This document shows, piece after piece, positions 58,807 through 64,000 of a DNA stretch of 64,000 nt. A model generated the notes under the pieces. The model searched no databases and was not told the DNA's origin. It worked only from the letters and a program-made list of their open reading frames with translations. How positions within the stretch are numbered: position 1 is the stretch's first letter; every line of letters starts with the position of its first letter. Source of the stretch: Arthrobacter sp. Soc17.1.1.1 (GTDB taxonomy: Bacteria > Actinomycetota > Actinomycetes > Actinomycetales > Micrococcaceae); assembly GCF_036867195.1 (NCBI RefSeq), contig NZ_JBAJII010000001.1, positions 62,001-126,000 on the forward strand, written 5' to 3'. The position numbers and the translations under genes were made by a program.

Positions 58807-59843
58807 TAGCCCGGCAGGCGGAGCCCGCCGTCGGCCTCCTCCGCGAGGCCGTCGGCGAGGAGGCCGGCGAGGGCGCGGTCGAGCTGCTCGGCGGGGGCCC
58901 GCAGGCGGTGCAGGGCGGACAGCGGATCCGGCGCCGCGGGGATCCGCACCCCGTCGGCGACCACGGCGAGGTCCACCGGAGCCTCCAGGAGCATGGACCG
59001 GGGCACCGGGGCGTGGGCCTCGCGCAGCACGGCGACGATGGCCCCGCGGACCTGCCGGTCCGTCCCCGCCCACGCCTGGCCCTTCGGTACGTAGTCGGGC
59101 GCCGGCCGTCCCGCGGCGACCCACGCGCAGGCGTCCAGCACGGGGCACGCATCGCACAGCGGACTCCTGGCCGTGCAGACGACTGCCCCGAGTTCCATCA
59201 CTGCGGCGTTCCAGCGCACGGACAGCGCCTCGTCGTCGGGCAGCAGCTCCACGGCCCGCCGGGTCTCGGCGGCCGTGAGCGCCGGCGCGGGGAGGGCCGT
59301 CCCGCCGAAGAGCCGGGCGTGGACGCGGCGGATGTTCGTGTCCACGACGGTCTCGCGGCGGCCGAAGGCGAAGGCGGCCACGGCAGCGGCGGTGTAGGTG
59401 CCCACGCCGGGCAACGACAGCAGCTCCTCGTAGGTGCCCGGCACCTCACCGCGGTGCCCGGCCACCATCGCCGTTGCTGCGGCGTGCAGGCGGAGCGCGC
59501 GGCGAGGGTACCCGAGGCGGCCCCAGTGACGGACGGCCGCGCCCGCGGGTTCGGCGGCGAGGTGGGCCGGGGACGGCCAGCGTTCCAGCCAGTCGCGCCA
59601 GACCGGGAGGACCCGCGCCACGGGGGTCTGCTGCAGCATGACCTCGCTGACGAGGATGCCCCACGGGGAGCACGAGGGTTCCCGCCAGGGCAGCTCCCGT
59701 GCGGCCCCCGCGAACCAGTCGGTGATCCGCAGGTGGAGATCGCGCACAGGTGGTGCCGCGGAGGGTGCCGCGCCGGATAGGGCGGGGCGCGCCGGATCGC
59801 CGGGTGTCGCACGGCTGGGGGTTCGGGGATGTTCCTGGATCAT
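58806..59843 (-). CDS. mutY: A/G-specific adenine glycosylase
   Basis: A 345-residue base-excision enzyme that removes adenine paired with 8-oxoguanine. The helix-hairpin-helix LLSLPGVGTYTAAAV, catalytic Asp in VVDTNIRRVHARL, catalytic Glu in WGILVSEVMLQQTPVARV and the 4Fe-4S cluster spacing C-x6-C-x2-C-x5-C (CTARSPLCDACPVLDAC) are intact. The C-terminal region is short and shows no clear Nudix signature for mismatch recognition. ATG 59843 is chosen because homology begins shortly after; a TAGAGT box lies 10 nt upstream. Divergent from the secreted protein gene. Confidence 0.93.
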   Translation of the reverse strand: MIQEHPRTPSRATPGDPARPALSGAAPSAAPPVRDLHLRITDWFAGAARELPWREPSCSPWGILVSEVMLQQTPVARVLPVWRDWLERWPSPAHLAAEPAGAAVRHWGRLGYPRRALRLHAAATAMVAGHRGEVPGTYEELLSLPGVGTYTAAAVAAFAFGRRETVVDTNIRRVHARLFGGTALPAPALTAAETRRAVELLPDDEALSVRWNAAVMELGAVVCTARSPLCDACPVLDACAWVAAGRPAPDYVPKGQAWAGTDRQVRGAIVAVLREAHAPVPRSMLLEAPVDLAVVADGVRIPAAPDPLSALHRLRAPAEQLDRALAGLLADGLAEEADGGLRLPG

Positions 59844-59900
59844 CGTCGTGAATACTCTATCCACCGGCGTGGTGGCCGGAGGAATGCGCGGAGCCTTCCC

Positions 59901-59906
59901 TAACCT
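59901..59906 (+). promoter_or_regulatory. -10 box of leaderless secreted-protein transcript
   Basis: TAACCT lies 6 nt before ATG 59913, and no ribosome binding site is seen. Confidence 0.5.
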
Positions 59907-59912
59907 TGATGG

Positions 59913-60674
59913 ATGGAACCAACGGGCGGGCAGGACGACGACCACGGCAGCAGCGGGCGCACCGGTAGCAGGCGGCGGCCCAGTCCTGCTGTCTACCGTC
60001 GACGCCGCCTGGCAGTGACCATCCTGGCGCTCGTCGTGGTCGTGGCCGTCGCGGTCGGCGCCGTGGCCATCGCCGGCGTCCTCGGGCGGGGGGCGGATGC
60101 GAACGCGGACGGTTCACCGACGCCGGGAACCACCGCGGCACCCGTGACGGAGGACCCGGCGACCCCGACGCCCCGTGCGTCAGCGACCCCCTCGCCCAGC
60201 CCGACGGCGACCCGGCCCCCCAGCCCGACGGCGACCCCTTCGCCCAGCCCCTCAGCGAGCCCCTCGGCGCGCCCGTCGGCATCCTCGAAGGCATGCGACC
60301 CCGACGACGTGGTGGTCGGGGCCGAGACCGACCGGCAGAGCTACGGACCGGACGACATCGTGATGCTCGCCCTCGTGGTCCGCAACGACGGCGACACGGC
60401 CTGCGCCGCGAACGTCGGCACGTCCCAGATGGAGTTCCTGGTGACCAGCGGGGACGAGCGCGTGTTCTCGTCCATCGACTGCCAGCAGGCCTCGCAGGAC
60501 CTCGAGCTCACCATCGAGCCGGGCGCCGAGCAGCGGGCGGAGTTCGAGTGGTCCCGTAACCGCAGCATGCCGGGCTGCACGCCCGTCACGGAGGAGCCCG
60601 GGGCCGGACGCTACACGGTGACCACCAAGCTCGGTGTCCGGAGCAGCAGCCCGGTGGACTTCACGCTCGAGTAG
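59913..60674 (+). CDS. Membrane-anchored protein with Pro/Thr/Ser linker and C-terminal beta domain
   Basis: A 253-residue protein. A basic RRRR stretch precedes one membrane helix (residues about 34-58). Residues 65-125 are a low-complexity linker built on TPSPSPTA and SPSASPSARPSA, probably spanning the cell wall. The C-terminal 125 residues form a beta-rich extracellular domain (VVVGAETDRQSYGPDDIVMLALVVRNDG, cited in part) with three Cys-like positions (AC at 127, TAC and DCQQ, PGC), resembling DUF4232-type domains. No function known. Confidence 0.65.
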   Translation: MEPTGGQDDDHGSSGRTGSRRRPSPAVYRRRRLAVTILALVVVVAVAVGAVAIAGVLGRGADANADGSPTPGTTAAPVTEDPATPTPRASATPSPSPTATRPPSPTATPSPSPSASPSARPSASSKACDPDDVVVGAETDRQSYGPDDIVMLALVVRNDGDTACAANVGTSQMEFLVTSGDERVFSSIDCQQASQDLELTIEPGAEQRAEFEWSRNRSMPGCTPVTEEPGAGRYTVTTKLGVRSSSPVDFTLE

Positions 60675-60718
60675 GCACCACCGCGCTGGGCCTCATGCTC
60701 GCGGGAGGACCGCTGACC

Positions 60719-61795
60719 TCACATGAAGCGGTCGAGGAGGCTCGTCTCGGCGATCCTGGACAGGCCCTCGCGGACGGTCCGGGCACGCTGCTCGCCGATG
60801 CCGTCCACGGCCATGAGGTCCTCGATGTTCGCTGCCATGAGATTCTGCAGGCCGTCGAAGTGCTCCACGAGCCGGTTGGCGACGGCGGGCGGTACCGCCT
60901 TGATGCCGGACAGCAGGCGGAAACCCTTGGGCTGGATGACGGCTTCGAGCGAGTCCAGGGACGGGTTGAAGCCCAGCACGCTCGCGATGGTCCCGAGGTC
61001 GATGAGATCCGTGGAGCTGAACCCCTGCAGGGTCGCGACGCGCTCCTCCACCGGCGCCGTGCTGCTGCCGAGGTCCATGTAGTCGCGGAGCACCATCTCG
61101 CTGCCCGGGCCGAGGCCCGTGGTGAGCTCCTCGACCTGCAGGGACAGCAGACGGCCGTCCACGCCGAGTTCCAGCACGTACTGCGAGATCTCCTCGGAGA
61201 TCCGTCGCACCATCTCCTGGCGCTGCAGGGTGACGGCGACATCGCGGACGGTCACCATCGCCTCGATCTCCAGGGCGGACAGCGAGTTGGTGACCTGGTC
61301 GAGGCGGGCCCGGTACCGTTCGAGCGTCGCGAGGGCCTGGTTCGCGCGGGCGAGCACGGGCTCGGACCCCTCGAGGACGAACCGGAGCCCGTCGATGTAG
61401 AGGGCGATGATCTGCATGGACTGGCTGACGCTGATCACGGGGAAGCTGGTCTGCTTGGCCACGCGCTCCGCCGTGCGGTGGCGTGTCCCGGACTCCTGCG
61501 TCTCGATGGTGTGGTCGGGTACGAGCTGGACGGCCGCGCGGAGGATGCGGCTCGCGTCCTTGTCGCAGACGATGGCGCCGTCCATCTTGGCCAGTTCCCG
61601 CAGGCGCGTGGGCGAGAACTCGATGCCGATGTCGAAGCCGCCCGAGCAGATCGAATCCACGGTGCGGTCGGAGCCGAGCACGATCAGCGCACCGGTGCGA
61701 CCCCTCAGGATCCGCTCGAGCCCGTCGCGCAGCTGGGTCCCCGGGGCTACTCTGGCGAGGGTGGCTTTGAGCGAGTCCTCCGGACTACGAACCAT
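60719..61795 (-). CDS. disA: DNA integrity scanning diadenylate cyclase
   Basis: A 358-residue octameric enzyme that makes cyclic di-AMP and pauses at DNA branch structures. The DAC domain has MDGAIV (DGA at 72-74) and SGTRHRTAERVAKQT (GTRHRTAE at 103-110). A coiled middle domain and a C-terminal helix-hairpin-helix (NIEDLMAVDGIGEQRARTVREG) follow. GGCGAAAGGATAGGCC upstream of ATG 61795 supplies AAAGGA as ribosome binding site. It lies downstream of radA on the same strand. Confidence 0.95.
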   Translation of the reverse strand: MVRSPEDSLKATLARVAPGTQLRDGLERILRGRTGALIVLGSDRTVDSICSGGFDIGIEFSPTRLRELAKMDGAIVCDKDASRILRAAVQLVPDHTIETQESGTRHRTAERVAKQTSFPVISVSQSMQIIALYIDGLRFVLEGSEPVLARANQALATLERYRARLDQVTNSLSALEIEAMVTVRDVAVTLQRQEMVRRISEEISQYVLELGVDGRLLSLQVEELTTGLGPGSEMVLRDYMDLGSSTAPVEERVATLQGFSSTDLIDLGTIASVLGFNPSLDSLEAVIQPKGFRLLSGIKAVPPAVANRLVEHFDGLQNLMAANIEDLMAVDGIGEQRARTVREGLSRIAETSLLDRFM

Positions 61796-62102
61796 GGCCT
61801 ATCCTTTCGCCGCCCGCGCTGTCGATGGCCCGGCGCAGTCGGGCGGCCACCGTCGAGCTCGGACGGCGGGCAGGAGCTGCGGGAATACCCGCGCAGCCGA
61901 ACATAATACTACTGGCGTGCAGGAATTCCTCCGTATCGGCGCCGTCGCAGATCGGTAACGCTCGGAATCGACGCCCCCGCCGACGCCCCCGCCGACGCCA
62001 CTGCCGACGCCCCCGCCGACGCCACTGAACCGGCGGTCGCACTCACCCTGGCGTCGCGGCCGCATCCCGGCGACATCCGGACCGTCTCCTGGAGGCGGTC
62101 TC
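61796..62102 (-). other. radA-disA intergenic region
   Basis: No supported gene. It contains a 12-bp tandem repeat (listed separately), an ATAATACTACTGGCG stretch near 61903-61917 and the disA ribosome binding site. The open frame crossing it on the minus strand is an artefact of the repeat and GC bias. Confidence 0.5.
61969..62028. repeat. Five 12-bp tandem repeats
   Basis: Units are CGACGCCCCCGC, CGACGCCCCCGC, CGACGCCACTGC, CGACGCCCCCGC and CGACGCCACTGA, at 61969-62028. The two variants alternate in the last four copies, suggesting a 24-bp higher-order unit. Confidence 0.85.
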
Positions 62103-63488
62103 CTAGAACAGGAGGGCGAGCGCCTCGGCGAGGGTGGAGACCTCCCGCACGGAGAAGCCCTTGGGTACGGGACCGGTGCCCCCGGGTGAGGACGGGACGA
62201 TCGCGTGCGTGAACCCGAGCCGCTCCGCTTCCTGGATACGCCGCCCGATGCCCGGGACGGGGCGCACCTCCCCGGCGAGCCCCACCTCCCCGAACGCGAT
62301 CAGCCGCGCGGGCAGGGGATGGTCGGTCTTCGCGGACGCGATCGCCAGCGCGACGGCGAGGTCGGTGGCGGGCTCGGTCAGGCGCACGCCACCGACCGTC
62401 GCCACATAGCTGTCGTCCTTGTGGAGGCTCACCGAGGCACGGCTCTGCAGCACCGCGAGCAGCATGGCCACGCGCGAGCTGTCGAGGCCGCTGGTGGCCC
62501 GGCGTGGCTGCGAGTTGGGGGACTCGGCCAGCAGTGCCTGCACCTCCGCGAGGAGCGGACGCCGGCCCTCGAGCGTCACCGTGATGCAGGTCCCCGACAC
62601 GGGGTCCTTGGTGCGCGAGACGAAGAGTCCGCTGGGATCGGCGAGTCCCTCGATGCCGCCGTCCGTCAGGTCGAAGCACCCCACCTCGTCCGTGGGCCCG
62701 TACCGGTTCTTCACGGCGCGCAGCAGGCGCAGGCGCGAGTGGCGCTCGCCCTCGAACTGGCAGACGACGTCGACGAGGTGCTCGAGGAGCCTCGGCCCGG
62801 CGATCGAGCCGTCCTTGGTAACATGGCCGACGAGGAGCGTGGTCATGCCGCGGGCCTTGGCCGCCCCGATGAGGGACGCCGCCACCTCGCGGACCTGCGT
62901 GACACCGCCGGCGCTGCCGTCCACGGCCGCGCTGCTGAGGGTCTGCACGGAGTCGACGATCAGCAGCGCGGGGTCGATCGACTCCACCTGGCCGAGTGCC
63001 TGGCCGAGGTCCGTCTCCGCGCTCAGGTACAGCGAGTCGGCGACGGCGTCGATCCGGTCAGCGCGCAGCTTCACCTGGGCCGCCGACTCCTCACCCGTGA
63101 CGTAGAGGACGTCCTTGCCCAGCCGCGCCACCCGCGCAGCGACATCGAGCAGCAGCGTGGACTTGCCGACCCCGGGCTCACCGGCGAGCAGGATGACGGC
63201 TCCCGGGACCAGCCCGCCGCCGAGCACGCGGTCGAGCTCGTCGATCTTCGTCGGCTGGAACCCGGACAGGGTGGCGTCGACCTCGGCGATCCGCCGCGCC
63301 GGAGTCGTCACGGCGGCCGCGGCCGTGGTCCGCGCGACCACCTGGCCCGTCTCCTCGACCGTGCCCCACGCCTGGCATTCGCCGCACCGCCCCACCCATT
63401 TCGCGGTCGTCCAGCCGCACTCGGCGCAGCGGTAGTTCGGGGCGTTGCTGCGGCTCGCGCGTGCGGCGGCGGAGGTCTTCGTGGGCAT
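62103..63488 (-). CDS. radA: DNA repair protein RadA
   Basis: A 461-residue branch-migration helicase-like protein. N-terminal zinc finger CAECG and CGEC (cited as YRCAECGW and GRCGECQAW), RecA-like core with Walker A AGEPGVGKSTLLLD near residue 95, the KNRYG motif (KNRYGPTDEVGCF) and a C-terminal Lon-like domain (from about 270, ending GGTGPVPKGFSVREV). TAGCCT lies 6 nt before ATG 63488 with no ribosome binding site, so a leaderless transcript is likely. disA follows it after a 307-nt spacer. Confidence 0.95.
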   Translation of the reverse strand: MPTKTSAAARASRSNAPNYRCAECGWTTAKWVGRCGECQAWGTVEETGQVVARTTAAAAVTTPARRIAEVDATLSGFQPTKIDELDRVLGGGLVPGAVILLAGEPGVGKSTLLLDVAARVARLGKDVLYVTGEESAAQVKLRADRIDAVADSLYLSAETDLGQALGQVESIDPALLIVDSVQTLSSAAVDGSAGGVTQVREVAASLIGAAKARGMTTLLVGHVTKDGSIAGPRLLEHLVDVVCQFEGERHSRLRLLRAVKNRYGPTDEVGCFDLTDGGIEGLADPSGLFVSRTKDPVSGTCITVTLEGRRPLLAEVQALLAESPNSQPRRATSGLDSSRVAMLLAVLQSRASVSLHKDDSYVATVGGVRLTEPATDLAVALAIASAKTDHPLPARLIAFGEVGLAGEVRPVPGIGRRIQEAERLGFTHAIVPSSPGGTGPVPKGFSVREVSTLAEALALLF

Positions 63489-63494
63489 GGTTTC

Positions 63495-63500
63495 AGGCTA
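63495..63500 (-). promoter_or_regulatory. -10 box of a probable leaderless radA transcript
   Basis: On the coding strand TAGCCT is followed by 6 nt (GAAACC) and the ATG. Confidence 0.55.
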
Positions 63501-63541
63501 CCGGCGTGCACCGACAGCATGGCCCGCCCGGTCCTGCCGGG

Positions 63542-64000
63542 TCAGAGGCGGGGCAGGTAGTCCGCGGCGTCCTCGTGGGACAGGCCCGTGGCGCTGAGGA
63601 GGTCGACGACGAGCGGGCGCAGGAGCAGCACCAGCCCCTCACCCTCGAGACGGCTGATGTTGAGGGTCGCCGGGTGGAGATCGGTGGCGACGGCCGCGAG
63701 TTCGTTGCGCGCCTGCCGCAGGTTCAGGCGCCGCTCGGCCGAATCACCCGCCGAGAGCGCCCGGCTCAGCACGTCGACGGCGTCGGCCGTGTCGTCGAGC
63801 GACTGGCCGAGGGCCTCGATCGCCTCGTCGGTCAGCGCCGCATGGTTGATGGCCGAGGTCAGCCGGCGGGAGAACACGCGGCTGTTGCGGATGGCGAGGT
63901 CGATCGAGTCGATGGCGGTGCGCAGGTCGCCGAGCTCGTCGCGATGGCGCCGATACGCGGGCGAGATGCGTGCCACCTCCTGCGCGGCCTTCATGCCGCC
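63542..64000 (-). CDS. FUSC-like membrane-transport protein, C-terminal part
   Basis: The visible 153 codons run off the right edge, so only the C-terminus is known and the true start lies beyond the window. The segment is a soluble helical region (RRHRDELGDLRTAIDSIDLAIRNSRVFSRRLTSAINHAAL, cited in part; then HPATLNISRLEGEGLVLLLRPLVVDLL). It resembles the cytoplasmic tail of FUSC/aromatic-acid exporter proteins found next to radA in Micrococcaceae. Without the membrane part this is tentative. Confidence 0.45.
   Translation of the reverse strand, partial: GGMKAAQEVARISPAYRRHRDELGDLRTAIDSIDLAIRNSRVFSRRLTSAINHAALTDEAIEALGQSLDDTADAVDVLSRALSAGDSAERRLNLRQARNELAAVATDLHPATLNISRLEGEGLVLLLRPLVVDLLSATGLSHEDAADYLPRL

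Noticed and set aside
61909..62679. 256-codon minus frame overlapping radA
   Set aside because: Different frame from radA; tail is the translated 12-bp repeat (Ala/Ser/Gly), so it is not a gene.

Overview
The window is a high-GC, gene-dense actinobacterial chromosome segment. The gene order ftsH-folE-folP-folB-folK-DUF3180-two PH-domain genes-DUF2520-panC-lysS-lsr2-clpC, followed further on by mutY, disA and radA, is typical of Arthrobacter and related Micrococcaceae. GTG starts, 4-nt stop/start overlaps and TANNNT -10 boxes placed 6-8 nt before start codons (leaderless mRNAs) fit that group. The genus assignment is inference; no rRNA or tRNA gene was recognised, and no insertion sequence, prophage or CRISPR array is visible.

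Layout. 1-4.4 kb: a partial VOC dioxygenase, a PGPGW membrane protein, a PfkB sugar kinase, a PEBP protein, a HAD phosphatase and a glycerophosphodiester phosphodiesterase. 4.5-14.5 kb: an accessory surface module, made of an ANTAR protein, a NarL/LuxR-type regulator whose receiver has Glu in place of the phospho-accepting Asp, and a divergently transcribed 2,761-residue wall-anchored protein. That protein has a signal peptide, a choice-of-anchor-G-like head, 24 tandem ~90-residue repeats and an LASTG sorting tail. 14.5-28.9 kb: metabolic and transport genes (phosphotransferase, uracil/xanthine permease, SDR-ALDH pair, phosphoglucomutase, acyl-CoA ligase, amidase-POT transporter pair, rhodanese-pheA, topoisomerase IB, two small acidic proteins). 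28.9-34.3 kb: lipid kinase, serS, HAD phosphatase, a two-gene SMR efflux pair with a SatD-like helix-turn-helix protein, and pyrophosphatase. 34.5-53.1 kb: the conserved core, dacB-zincin-tilS-hpt-ftsH, then the folate/PH-domain run, DUF2520-panC, lysS, a small membrane protein, lsr2 and clpC. 53.2-64 kb: an S9 peptidase, an ArgA-like acetyltransferase, CsbD, a PTS-type dihydroxyacetone kinase operon (dhaK-dhaL-dhaM::HPr), mutY, a lipoprotein-like secreted protein, disA, radA and the end of a FUSC-like gene.

How it works together. The core region links wall synthesis (dacB), tRNA modification (tilS), purine salvage (hpt), proteolysis (ftsH, clpC), tetrahydrofolate synthesis (folEPBK) and pantothenate synthesis (DUF2520, a possible ketopantoate reductase, with panC). 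Two pairs of 12-bp near-identical direct repeats, in phase on the helix, lie between the atypical regulator and the giant surface protein and are the most likely operator in the window. Perfect inverted repeats separate most transcription units. The most unusual elements are the giant repeat protein with its divergent atypical regulator, the SatD/SMR cassette, the hairpin lodged between the Shine-Dalgarno and start codon of ftsH, and the tyrosine-rich YT-repeat protein beside topoisomerase IB.
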